From assembly GCA_024762755.1 (NCBI GenBank), contig JANTGX010000021.1:1-16424 (forward strand): 16,424 nucleotides of DNA, read 5' to 3'. Positions 8,340 through 14,933 of this stretch are shown here, piece by piece (position 1 is the first letter of the stretch; each line of letters opens with the position of its first letter). The stretch comes from Gammaproteobacteria bacterium (GTDB lineage Bacteria > Pseudomonadota > Gammaproteobacteria > SZUA-152). The position numbers and the translations under genes are program-made. The notes beneath the pieces are model-generated. The model saw only the letters and a program-made list of their open reading frames with translations. It searched no databases and was not told the origin of the DNA.

Positions 8340-9125
8340 TTACAGGTTGTTGTTGAGGTATTGCAGCATCTGGTCGGCGGTGGAGACGGCCTTGGAGTTC
8401 ATCTCGTAGGCGCGCTGGGTCTCGATGAGCTCCACCATCTCGCGCACGGCATTGACGTTGGAGGACTCCAGCGAGCCCTGCACTACGCTACCGAGGCCGT
8501 TGAGGCCGGGGGTGCCGGTCTGCGGCGAACCGCTGGCCGCGGTCTCGAAGTACATGTTCTCGCCCTTCGGCTGCAGGCCGGTGGGATTCTGGAAGTCGGC
8601 CAGCTGGATGCTGCCGATCTGGGTCGGCGCCGCAGCCCCGGCGGTGGTCACCGAGACCACGCCGTCGGAACCGATGGCGATGCTCTGTGCATTGGCCGGG
8701 ATGGTGATGGCCGGCTGCACCGGATAGCCACCGGCGGTGACCATTTCACCGACGTCGTTGACCTGGAAGGAGCCGTCGCGGGTGTAGGCCAGGCTGCCGT
8801 CGGGCTGCAACACCTGAAAGTAACCGCGGCCCTGAATCGCCACGTCGAGGTTGTTGTCGGTCTGCACCAGGTTGCCCTGGGCGTGGCTCTTCTCCGTGGC
8901 GACGATGCGCACGCCGGTACCCAGCATCAGGCCCGAGGGCAGCTTGGTGCTCTGCGTGGCCTGCGAACCGACCTGACGGATGTTCTGATAGAGCAGATCC
9001 TCGAACACCGCGCGCGAGCGCTTGAAGGCGGTGGTGTTGGCGTTGGCCAGGTTGTTGGAAACCACCGACAGGCGCGTCTGCTGCGCATCGAGGCCAGTCT
9101 TGGCGATCCAGAGTGCGGAATTCAT
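8340..9125 (-). CDS. flgG: Flagellar distal rod protein FlgG
   Basis: FlgG builds the distal rod that passes through the P- and L-rings. The product is 261 residues, one more than E. coli, with no insertions evident. It opens MNSALWIAKTGLDAQQTRLS and carries the rod-family signature VVSNNLANANTTAFKRSR. The central region holds NNLDVAIQGRGYFQVLQPDG and YTRDGSFQVNDVGEMVTAGG. The C-terminus ends in NAVREMVELIETQRAYEMN and STADQMLQYLNNNL. ATG at 9123-9125 has AAGG about 10 nt upstream (in AAAGGTATACCGCT). The 79 nt upstream hold an unusual 22-bp tandem repeat, which makes this the largest gap inside the flgB-J operon. Confidence 0.97.
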   Translation of the reverse strand: MNSALWIAKTGLDAQQTRLSVVSNNLANANTTAFKRSRAVFEDLLYQNIRQVGSQATQSTKLPSGLMLGTGVRIVATEKSHAQGNLVQTDNNLDVAIQGRGYFQVLQPDGSLAYTRDGSFQVNDVGEMVTAGGYPVQPAITIPANAQSIAIGSDGVVSVTTAGAAAPTQIGSIQLADFQNPTGLQPKGENMYFETAASGSPQTGTPGLNGLGSVVQGSLESSNVNAVREMVELIETQRAYEMNSKAVSTADQMLQYLNNNL

Positions 9126-9144
9126 AGCGGTATACCTTTAATTG

Positions 9145-9188
9145 GCGGTTGTTTGGCTAGTGTCTAGCGGTTGCTTGGCTAGTGTCTA
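9145..9188 (-). repeat. 22-bp tandem repeat, two copies, between flgF and flgG
   Basis: Copies at 9145-9166 and 9167-9188 are head to tail with one difference (T at 9152, C at 9174). Each runs GCGGTTG-Y-TTGGCTAGTGTCTA on the plus strand. The first copy with the following GC forms GCTAG-TGT-CTAGC, a 5-bp inverted repeat. CTAG, usually rare in proteobacteria, occurs three times here. On the minus strand each copy starts TAGACA, close to a -35 hexamer, but no good -10 follows at the right distance. Confidence 0.9.
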
Positions 9189-9204
9189 TTTAGCGGATGT
9201 GTCG

Positions 9205-9945
9205 TCAGGTGAGGCTGATCAGATCATTGGATGTGCTCTCCATCTCACCGGCGGTCTTCATCATCTTCACCTGGGTCTCGTACTGGCGCGCCAGGGCGAT
9301 CATGTTGACCATCGCATCGACGGTGTTGACGTTGCTGCCCTCGAGGGCGCCGGAGACCAGTTGCACCGTGGCGTCGGCCGGCGCCGTCTCGCCAGCGGCC
9401 AGACGCATCAGGCCGTCCTTGCCCTTCTCCAGCTGCGCCGCATCGGGGTTCACCAGGCGGATGCGGTCCACCACCGTGAGCACGCTGGGGTTCTGGCCGA
9501 TGCCGCGCACGGTGATGGTGCCGTCGGTGCCGATCTCCAGGCTCTCCGCCTGTGGCACGGCGATGGGGCCACCCTCGCCGAGGATCGGCTGACCACTGCC
9601 ATTGACCAGCAGGCCTCCGGAGGCGATGCGCAGATCGCCGCGGCGGGAGTAGGCCTCGCTGCCGTCGGCGGCCTGCACCGCCAGCCAGCCCTGGCCCTGC
9701 ACCGCCACGTCCAGCTCGCGCCCGGTGGTCTGCATGATGCCGTTGTTCATGTCCACCGCGGGGCGCTCGGTCATGGCGTACACCCGGCTCGGCGCCCCCG
9801 GACCGTAGACCGGCATGCTGCGCATGTCGGCCAGGTCCTGACGGAAGCCGGTGGTGCTGGCATTGGCCAGATTGTTGCTGTTGAGTCCCTGCGCGATGGC
9901 CGTCTGCTTGGCCCCGGACATGGCGACGTAGATCATGCGGTCCAT
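9205..9945 (-). CDS. flgF: Flagellar proximal rod protein FlgF
   Basis: FlgF is a component of the proximal rod in the periplasm, exported by the flagellar secretion system. The product has 246 residues (E. coli 251). It opens MDRMIYVAMSGAKQTAIAQ and has the rod signature NSNNLANASTTGFRQDLADM. Internal blocks are RELDVAVQGQGWLAVQAADG and YSRRGDLRIASGGLLVNGSG. It ends with GALEGSNVNTVDAMVNMIAL and the C-terminal helix ARQYETQVKMMKTAGEM. This pattern separates it from the longer FlgG. ATG at 9943-9945 lies 15 nt after the flgE stop, with GAAGG about 10 nt upstream. The stop is followed by the tandem-repeat spacer. Confidence 0.95.
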   Translation of the reverse strand: MDRMIYVAMSGAKQTAIAQGLNSNNLANASTTGFRQDLADMRSMPVYGPGAPSRVYAMTERPAVDMNNGIMQTTGRELDVAVQGQGWLAVQAADGSEAYSRRGDLRIASGGLLVNGSGQPILGEGGPIAVPQAESLEIGTDGTITVRGIGQNPSVLTVVDRIRLVNPDAAQLEKGKDGLMRLAAGETAPADATVQLVSGALEGSNVNTVDAMVNMIALARQYETQVKMMKTAGEMESTSNDLISLT

Positions 9946-9960
9946 GACATTAAGCCTTCA

Positions 9961-11181
9961 TTAGATGTTGATGATGGTCTGCGTCACCGTGTCGGCGGCG
10001 CTGATGACCTGGGCATTGGCCTGGAAGTTGCGCTGCGCGGTGATCAGGTTCACCAGGCTGGCGGCGATGTCCACGTTGGAGGTCTCCAGGGCACCGGACT
10101 GCACCAGGCCGAAGCTCGCCGTATTCGCCTCGCCCAATACCAGGTCGCCGGACTCGTAGGTCTGCGCCCAGTTGGTGTCGCCCAGCTGGCGCAGGCCCTG
10201 CACGTTGGGGAAGTTGGCCAGGGCCACCTTGCCCAGCGGCGTCGACTGGCCGTTGGTGAAGCGGGCGAAGACCACGCCCTCGCTGTCGATGTCGATGCCG
10301 CTCAGGCGGCCGGTGGTGTAGCCGTCCTGGGACAGGCCGTTGACGGCGAAGGGACTGCCGTACTGGGTGGTGCTGGTGTAGTCCAGGTTGACCTGGATGG
10401 GGTCGGCACCGGTACCGGAGGGGACCGCATCGTAGCTGATGTTGAGCGGGCCATTGATGGTGCCGTCGGAGTTGAAGGTCATGCTCACCGGCGAGGCGCC
10501 ACCACTGGGCACCACGTTGCCGTCGACGTAGAAGTAGGTGTCCCACTGATTGGCCACCGCGGTCTTGGCGTAGTACAGGGTCGAGGTGTGCGCCGTGCCC
10601 AGGGAGTCGTAGATCACCGCCGAGGTGGAGTTGTTGAAACTGGTGGGATCGTTGGGATCGAAGGGGGCCGTGGGCGGCGGCGTCTCGGAGGAGCTCAGGT
10701 TGACGCTGGCGGTGAGCGACGAGGTGGCGCGCGGGGGGCCGTCCGTGGTGGAGAGTTGCAGGTCGGAGAGCACGCCGGTGTTGAAACCACCACCGGTCAC
10801 CGCGGGAAACACCTGGAGCTTCTGTGCGCTCTGGTTGATGACGTTGCCGTCACGGTCCACATGGAAGGCGCCGGCCCGGCTGAAGGCCTGGCCGGAGGGG
10901 TCGCTGAGGACGAAGAAGCCCTGGCCGCGCACCGAGAGGTCGAGATTGCGCTCGGTGAAATCGATATTGCCCTGAGAGAAGTTCTGCGACACCGCCGCGA
11001 CACCGACACCGTTGCCGGTGGCGATGTCCGAGATGCCCTCGAAGGCCACGGCGTAGACGTCGGCGAACTCGGCGCGCGACTTCTTGAAGCCGGTGGTGCC
11101 GGCGTTGGCGATATTGTTGCCGGTGACCGAGAGGTCGGTCTGTGCGGCGTTGAGTCCACTGAGTGCGATACGAAATGGCAT
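9961..11181 (-). CDS. flgE: Flagellar hook protein FlgE
   Basis: FlgE polymerises into the flexible hook outside the cell, assembled under the FlgD cap. The product has 406 residues (E. coli 402). The N-terminal helix MPFRIALSGLNAAQTDLSVT leads into GNNIANAGTTGFKKSRAEF. ERNLDLSVRGQGFFVLSD follows in the conserved core. The middle, about residues 160-320, is Ser/Thr/Gly-rich, as for surface-exposed hook domains. The C-terminus holds GALETSNVDIAASLVNLIT and AQRNFQANAQVISAADTVTQ. ATG at 11179-11181 has a clear AGGAG (11191-11195) 9 nt upstream. This is the strongest internal ribosome site in the operon, fitting the high copy number of hook protein. Confidence 0.97.
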   Translation of the reverse strand: MPFRIALSGLNAAQTDLSVTGNNIANAGTTGFKKSRAEFADVYAVAFEGISDIATGNGVGVAAVSQNFSQGNIDFTERNLDLSVRGQGFFVLSDPSGQAFSRAGAFHVDRDGNVINQSAQKLQVFPAVTGGGFNTGVLSDLQLSTTDGPPRATSSLTASVNLSSSETPPPTAPFDPNDPTSFNNSTSAVIYDSLGTAHTSTLYYAKTAVANQWDTYFYVDGNVVPSGGASPVSMTFNSDGTINGPLNISYDAVPSGTGADPIQVNLDYTSTTQYGSPFAVNGLSQDGYTTGRLSGIDIDSEGVVFARFTNGQSTPLGKVALANFPNVQGLRQLGDTNWAQTYESGDLVLGEANTASFGLVQSGALETSNVDIAASLVNLITAQRNFQANAQVISAADTVTQTIINI

Positions 11182-11206
11182 GATGTCTTACTCCTGCTTC
11201 TGTGTG

Positions 11207-11887
11207 CTATTTGATGGCGCGGACGCTGGACAGGTCGACGCTGTTGCCGTCGGACAGATTCAGCGTCATGTCGCGTCCGTTGTTACCCATGGTCACGCTG
11301 TCGACGGCAGCGCTGACCAGTGTCTCCAAGGCCTCCGGGCCGTTCTCTCCGCTCACCTCGGCGCTGATGTAGTAACGCCCCGGGTCGGCGGGCAATCCTT
11401 TCGTGGTTATGCCGTCCCAGCTGAAGAAGGCCTCGCCGGCGGCCTGCGGCCCCAGTTCCAGTTGCCGCAGAACCTGGCCGGCGCCGTCCTGCACGGTGAT
11501 GCGCAGGTTGCTGCTGGAGTCGGGCAGGTCCACCAGCCCACTGAGGGTGCCACCGGCGGGCAGGGTGCCCACGGCCGACGGCACCAGCACCGAGCGGCCC
11601 ACCAGCGAGGAGGCCTGCAGGGCCTGGTTGGACTGCATCGAGGTGGCCAGCTTGTCGAAGGACTGCTGCAGATCGCTGAGCCCGGTGACCGCGCTGAACT
11701 GGGCCATCTGGGCGATGAAGTCGCCGTTCTCCATGGGCTTGAACGGGTCCTGATTGTTCAGCTGAGTGATCATCAGTTTGAGGAATTCGTTCTGCCCCAG
11801 TTGGTTCGGATCCTTGGCCTGCTCCGCACTCTGGCCGAGGCCGAGGCTGGCCAGGCTGCCGGCCAGGTCGTTATTGATCTTGTTCAT
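11207..11887 (-). CDS. flgD: Flagellar hook-capping protein FlgD
   Basis: FlgD forms the transient cap at the hook tip that guides FlgE polymerisation; it is not kept in the finished organelle. The 226 residues (E. coli 231) contain the signature KDPNQLGQNEFLKLMITQLN followed by NQDPFKPMENGDFIAQMAQF, which is the best-conserved part of the family. The C-terminal half is a beta-rich Tudor/FnIII-like region: LVGRSVLVPSAVGTLPAGGT, then FFSWDGITTKGLPADPGRYY. The ATG is at 11885-11887, 13 nt after the flgC stop. The ribosome site (AGGGA) overlaps that stop. flgE begins 25 nt downstream. Confidence 0.96.
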   Translation of the reverse strand: MNKINNDLAGSLASLGLGQSAEQAKDPNQLGQNEFLKLMITQLNNQDPFKPMENGDFIAQMAQFSAVTGLSDLQQSFDKLATSMQSNQALQASSLVGRSVLVPSAVGTLPAGGTLSGLVDLPDSSSNLRITVQDGAGQVLRQLELGPQAAGEAFFSWDGITTKGLPADPGRYYISAEVSGENGPEALETLVSAAVDSVTMGNNGRDMTLNLSDGNSVDLSSVRAIK

Positions 11888-11900
11888 CGTCTTGCGGTCC

Positions 11901-12314
11901 CTACTCGCCGAGGCTCAGCGTGCGTAACAGTAATTGTTTGGAGGTCTTGGCCACTTCGGTGTTGCTCTGGTAACTGCGCGAGGCCGAGATCATGTTGGCC
12001 ATTTCCTCGACCATGTTGACGTTGGGCTTGTAGATATAGCCCTCCTCGTCGGCCAGCGGATTGGCCGGACTGAATTCACGCCGCAGCGGCGCCTGGCTCT
12101 CGACGATGCCTTTCACCTGCACCCCGGCGCCGTGATTCTGCGCGCCGAGGGCGTTGAGGGTGGCGGCGAATACCGGCTGGCGAGCACGGTAGGTCTTTTC
12201 CGTGCTGGAACTGACGGTCTCCGCATTGGCCATGTTGCTGGCGGTGGTGTTGAGACGCAGGGCCTGGGCGCTCATGCCCGTGCCGGCGATGTCGATGACC
12301 TTGAAAAGTGACAT
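11901..12314 (-). CDS. flgC: Flagellar proximal rod protein FlgC
   Basis: FlgC is one of the proximal rod subunits that connect the MS-ring to the distal rod. The product has 137 residues (E. coli 134), so it is complete. It shows MSLFKVIDIAGTGMSAQALR, then NTTASNMANAETVSSSTEK (rod signature) and YKPNVNMVEEMANMISASRS near the C-terminus, ending in KQLLLRTLSLGE. ATG at 12312-12314 is preceded by GAGGG (12324-12328), 9 nt upstream. It lies 23 nt after flgB in the sigma-54 operon. Confidence 0.96.
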   Translation of the reverse strand: MSLFKVIDIAGTGMSAQALRLNTTASNMANAETVSSSTEKTYRARQPVFAATLNALGAQNHGAGVQVKGIVESQAPLRREFSPANPLADEEGYIYKPNVNMVEEMANMISASRSYQSNTEVAKTSKQLLLRTLSLGE

Positions 12315-12337
12315 GGTGATTTACCCTCGAGGTGTCC

Positions 12338-12754
12338 TTATTCGCCCTTCAGCGCGGACTTGATGCCCTTGATCTTGCCGCTGAGGAATCGCAGGTTGGT
12401 CTGGTAGAGCAGCGCGTTCTCCATGAAGGCGGCCTTCTCCCGCAGGGGGTCGACCGTGTTGCCGTCCAGGGAGGGCTGGCTGGGGGTGCGGAATTTGAGT
12501 TCGCCGATGAGGTCGTCGATGCCGCCGGGGTTGGCGCCACTGCTGCCCATGTGACGGGGGTTGGTGGTGAGCAGTCGCGCGCCCTGGGTGTCACCCTTGG
12601 CCTGCTGCAGGGCGGCCTTGAAGTCGATGTCGCGCGCCTTGTAACCGGGGGTGTCGGCATTGGCCAGATTGCTGGCCAACACCTCTGAGCGGCGCGAATG
12701 CAGCGCCAGCGCCTGTTGTCCCAGTCCCATGATCTTGTCCATCGCAAATCGCAT
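12338..12754 (-). CDS. flgB: Flagellar proximal rod protein FlgB
   Basis: FlgB is a proximal rod subunit and the first gene of the flgB-J operon. From ATG at 12752-12754 it is 138 residues, the same length as E. coli FlgB. It has the family signature ASNLANADTPGYKARDIDF and a C-terminal helix region with LREKAAFMENALLYQTNLRF. The frame is open upstream to a GTG at 12823, but that codon lies upstream of the sigma-54 promoter (12800-12816). GGAG (12761-12764) sits 6 nt before the chosen ATG, so the shorter form is strongly preferred. A further ATG at 12740-12742 is less well placed. Confidence 0.95.
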   Translation of the reverse strand: MRFAMDKIMGLGQQALALHSRRSEVLASNLANADTPGYKARDIDFKAALQQAKGDTQGARLLTTNPRHMGSSGANPGGIDDLIGELKFRTPSQPSLDGNTVDPLREKAAFMENALLYQTNLRFLSGKIKGIKSALKGE

Positions 12755-12760
12755 GGCGGT

Positions 12761-12764
12761 CTCC
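12761..12764 (-). promoter_or_regulatory. Ribosome binding site fixing the flgB start
   Basis: GGAG on the minus strand (in GCGGAGACCGCC) lies 6 nt before the flgB ATG at 12754. It favours this start over the GTG 69 nt upstream. Confidence 0.8.
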
Positions 12765-12799
12765 GCTGTTTGCCGTTGTGCTCTTTTCGCTAGAGACAA

Positions 12800-12816
12800 A
12801 GCAAACGCCGTGCCAG
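12800..12816 (-). promoter_or_regulatory. Sigma-54 promoter for the flgB-J operon
   Basis: The minus strand reads CTGGCACGGCGTTTGCT, a full match to the sigma-54 pattern YTGGCACG-N4-TTGCW, with -24 GG at 12813-12814 and -12 GC at 12801-12802. Transcription would start near 12789, giving a leader of about 35 nt before flgB. It requires an enhancer-binding activator of the FleQ/FleR or FlrA/FlrC kind, which is not encoded in this window. The core sequence is almost the same as the flgA promoter at 14856-14872. Confidence 0.93.
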
Positions 12817-12877
12817 GTGACACATACGTGCCGGATCAATGGCTTACGGAGCGGGAAGGCGGGGAGAGGCGGCAAGA

Positions 12878-12929
12878 CCGGGCCGCTGGGCGGCAAGTGG
12901 CAAGGGCTGGCCGCGGCAGGGCGGCCCGG
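12878..12929 (-). other. Inverted repeat just after cheR, possible transcript-end structure
   Basis: CCGGGCCGC (12878-12886) and GCGGCCCGG (12921-12929) are perfect 9-bp reverse complements with a 34-nt spacer. The structure begins 4 nt after the cheR stop. No T-tract follows on the minus strand, and in such GC-rich DNA a 9-bp match may be chance. It could insulate the cheV-cheR transcript from flgB. Confidence 0.35.
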
Positions 12930-12933
12930 GGGA

Positions 12934-13830
12934 TCAGCGGGAGAGGCGGTAAACGACGCCGCTGCGCCAGCGCACCAGCTCGAAGTCGTCGGAATAGTTG
13001 GTGATGGACTCGGAGCCGCCCAGTACCAGGTAGCCGCCGGGATTCAGGGCCTTGGCCATGCGCGCAAGGATGTCGCGCTTGAGCTCGGCGGAGAAATAGA
13101 TGAGTACGTTGCGGCAATAGACGATGTCGAAACGACCCAGTGAGGCAAAGCTCTGCATCAGGTTCAGTTCGCGGAAGTTGACCCGCGAGCGGACCTCGTC
13201 GTTGACCTGCCAGCCGCCGTCACGGGGAGTGAAGAAACGTTGTTTGCGTTCCTCAGACAGGCCACGGGTAATGGCCGCGCCTTCGTAGAAGCCGCTGCGC
13301 GCCTGCTCGATCACCGTCGGTGAGATATCGGTGCCGAGGAACTGTACTGCCCCGGCCGGCAGGCTGCCGGGGCGGCTGCGCAGATATTCGCTGGCAACCA
13401 TGCTCAGGGAATAGGCCTCCTGCCCGGTGGAGCTGGCGGCGGACCAAACGCGCACCTGGCGCGCCTGCTTCTGTGCGAACTCTGGCAGGAAGACCTCTTT
13501 GAAGATGTCGAAGGGGTAGCTGTCACGAAACCATGAGGTCTCGTTGGTGGTCATGGCGTCCATGATGCGGTTGCGCACCCGGCTGTCGGTGCGGATGCGG
13601 CGCATGAGCTCGGCGAAGGAGCCGATACCCTGGTCGTTCATCAGACGCGTCAGACGACTGGTGACCAGGTATTGCTTGTTGTCACCCAACACGATCCCGC
13701 TCGCCTGCTCGAGGAAACGGCGAAAGTCGTCGTATTCCTGCGCACTCAGGCTGTCGATCTTCGCCACGCCGGCGGCGGTTTGACGGTTCTGCGGCACGGC
13801 ACCCTCCTTGTTGCCGGGGGAGGAGTTCAC
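12934..13830 (-). CDS. cheR: Chemotaxis protein methyltransferase CheR
   Basis: CheR methylates glutamates of chemoreceptors from S-adenosylmethionine during adaptation. The product has 298 residues (E. coli 286). The N-terminal helical domain is about 27-95. The catalytic Rossmann domain shows TTNETSWFRDSYPF (94-107), the SAM loop VWSAASSTGQEAYS (128-141; GQE where enteric CheR has GEE), LGTDIS (165-170) and DIVYCRNVLIYF (235-246). It ends RSGVVYRLSR. The start is the GTG at 13828-13830, overlapping the cheV stop as GTGA, so translation is probably coupled. A GTG at 13795-13797 gives a shorter alternative, but AAGGAGG directly abuts it, too close to serve well. It is co-transcribed with cheV. 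The extra N-terminal residues are low in complexity and their start is uncertain. Confidence 0.95.
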   Translation of the reverse strand: MNSSPGNKEGAVPQNRQTAAGVAKIDSLSAQEYDDFRRFLEQASGIVLGDNKQYLVTSRLTRLMNDQGIGSFAELMRRIRTDSRVRNRIMDAMTTNETSWFRDSYPFDIFKEVFLPEFAQKQARQVRVWSAASSTGQEAYSLSMVASEYLRSRPGSLPAGAVQFLGTDISPTVIEQARSGFYEGAAITRGLSEERKQRFFTPRDGGWQVNDEVRSRVNFRELNLMQSFASLGRFDIVYCRNVLIYFSAELKRDILARMAKALNPGGYLVLGGSESITNYSDDFELVRWRSGVVYRLSR

Positions 13831-14762
13831 GCCGCCTGGCTCGCGCGCACCTGCTGTACGCTGTCGATGATGGTGCTGGCCAGTTCGTCGGCATTGAATT
13901 TGGGAATGAACTTGTTGGCGCCCACCTTCTCCACCATGGCCTCGTTGAACACCCCGGACAGCGAGGTGTGCAGGACCACGTGCAGGTCCTTCAGGCGGGG
14001 ATCCTTGCGGATCTCCGTGGTCAGGGTGTAGCCGTCCATGTTGGGCATCTCCACATCGGAGATCACCATGGTCAGTTGATCTCCGAGACCGCCGTGCTCC
14101 TCGGCCTGCTGCTGGAGATAGCGCAGGGCCTCCTGGCCGTCCTTGACCAGCACCGCCTCCAGGCCCAACTGTTCCAGGGTACGGCGGATCTGGTTGCGCG
14201 CCACGCTGGAGTCGTCCGCTACCAGGACCTTGTTGGCCTCGCTGACGTCGTTGCCGGCGAGAATATCGGCGGAGATGTCCGACACCGTGCCCACCACCTC
14301 GGCGAGGATCTTCTCCACGTCGAGGATCTCCACCAGTTTATCGTCGACCCGGGTCACCGCGGTGAGATAGCTGTTGCTGCCCGAGCCATTGGGCGGCGGC
14401 AGGATCTCCTCCCAGTTCATGTTGACGATGCGCTCCACGCCGTTGACCAGGAAGCCTTGCACGGTGCGGTTGTAGTCGGCGATGACGACGAAGGCGTTGT
14501 CGATGGAACCCATGCCGGCATAGCCCAGGGCCATGCCCAGGTCGTAGACGGGGATGGTCTTGCCACGCATGTTGGCGATGCCCCGCACGATGGGGTGGGC
14601 ATTGGGCACATGGGTCAGGGCGGGACAGCGGATCACCTCCTGCACCTTGAATACGTTGATGCCATAGAGCTGATTCGAGGTCAGTCGGAACAACAACAGC
14701 TCCAGGCGATTCTCGCCCACCAGCTGGGTACGTTTGTCGACACCGTCGAGGACTCCGGCCAT
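13827..14762 (-). CDS. cheV: Chemotaxis coupling/response-regulator protein CheV
   Basis: CheV is a CheW-like adaptor fused to a receiver domain; it links receptors to CheA and can be phosphorylated, modulating adaptation. From ATG at 14760-14762 it has 311 residues. The CheW domain is about 14-160, with LLLFRLTSNQLYGINVFKVQ and GIANMRGKTIPVYDLG. The receiver domain is about 178-303, with Asp183/Asp184 (VADDSS), phosphoacceptor Asp236 (VISDVEMPNMDGY), Thr266 (LHTS) and Lys288 (FIPKF), so it appears competent for phosphorylation. AGGAG (14770-14774) is 7 nt before the chosen ATG. An upstream in-frame ATG at 14786 contains that ribosome site and is rejected. It has a sigma-28 promoter, is divergent from flgA, and overlaps cheR by 4 nt. 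Confidence 0.96.
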   Translation of the reverse strand: MAGVLDGVDKRTQLVGENRLELLLFRLTSNQLYGINVFKVQEVIRCPALTHVPNAHPIVRGIANMRGKTIPVYDLGMALGYAGMGSIDNAFVVIADYNRTVQGFLVNGVERIVNMNWEEILPPPNGSGSNSYLTAVTRVDDKLVEILDVEKILAEVVGTVSDISADILAGNDVSEANKVLVADDSSVARNQIRRTLEQLGLEAVLVKDGQEALRYLQQQAEEHGGLGDQLTMVISDVEMPNMDGYTLTTEIRKDPRLKDLHVVLHTSLSGVFNEAMVEKVGANKFIPKFNADELASTIIDSVQQVRASQAA

Positions 14763-14769
14763 GGCACAA

Positions 14770-14774
14770 CTCCT
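14770..14774 (-). promoter_or_regulatory. Ribosome binding site fixing the cheV start
   Basis: AGGAG on the minus strand is 7 nt upstream of ATG 14762. It lies inside the 8-codon extension that would begin at 14786, so it argues for the shorter protein. Confidence 0.85.
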
Positions 14775-14808
14775 AAAAATCTGCATACAGGTTGAGGGAT
14801 TGATTCCC

Positions 14809-14835
14809 CTATCGACACCCCGCCAAGAAACCTTG
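14809..14835 (-). promoter_or_regulatory. Sigma-28 (FliA) type promoter for cheV-cheR
   Basis: The minus strand has CAAGGTTT (14828-14835), 11 nt, then GTCGATAG (14809-14816). Both halves match 6 of 8 positions of TAAAGTTT-N11-GCCGATAA. The predicted start is near 14802, about 40 nt before the cheV ATG. Late control suits chemotaxis genes. Only 20 bp separate it from the divergent flgA sigma-54 promoter. Confidence 0.72.
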
Positions 14836-14855
14836 AGCCGGCGTGATCACGATGC

Positions 14856-14872
14856 CTGGCACGACCATTGCT
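14856..14872 (+). promoter_or_regulatory. Sigma-54 promoter for flgA
   Basis: CTGGCACGACCATTGCT matches YTGGCACG-N4-TTGCW at every fixed position, with -24 GG at 14858-14859 and -12 GC at 14870-14871. Transcription should begin near 14883, about 50 nt before the flgA ATG. Activator sites would be expected upstream, over the cheV promoter or start of cheV. Confidence 0.92.
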
Positions 14873-14933
14873 ATCCCCTCCGGGTGAACGGCCCGCGGAT
14901 GCCCGGCCCCCTGAACCGACGAGACGAGAACCC

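Noticed and set aside
9126..9204. Sigma-70 promoter in front of flgG using TAGACA as -35
   Set aside because: At 17-bp spacing the -10 would be AATTAA, only 3 of 6 matches; not supported.
9142..11214. 690-codon open frame on the plus strand, antisense to flgE and flgF
   Set aside because: Its product is a His/Gly/Val/Ala/Asp-rich repetitive string, the usual mirror of a GC-rich coding strand. flgE and flgF fill the opposite strand fully.
12755..12823. 23-residue N-terminal extension of FlgB from GTG 12823
   Set aside because: It overlaps the sigma-54 promoter; a ribosome site and the family length support ATG 12754.
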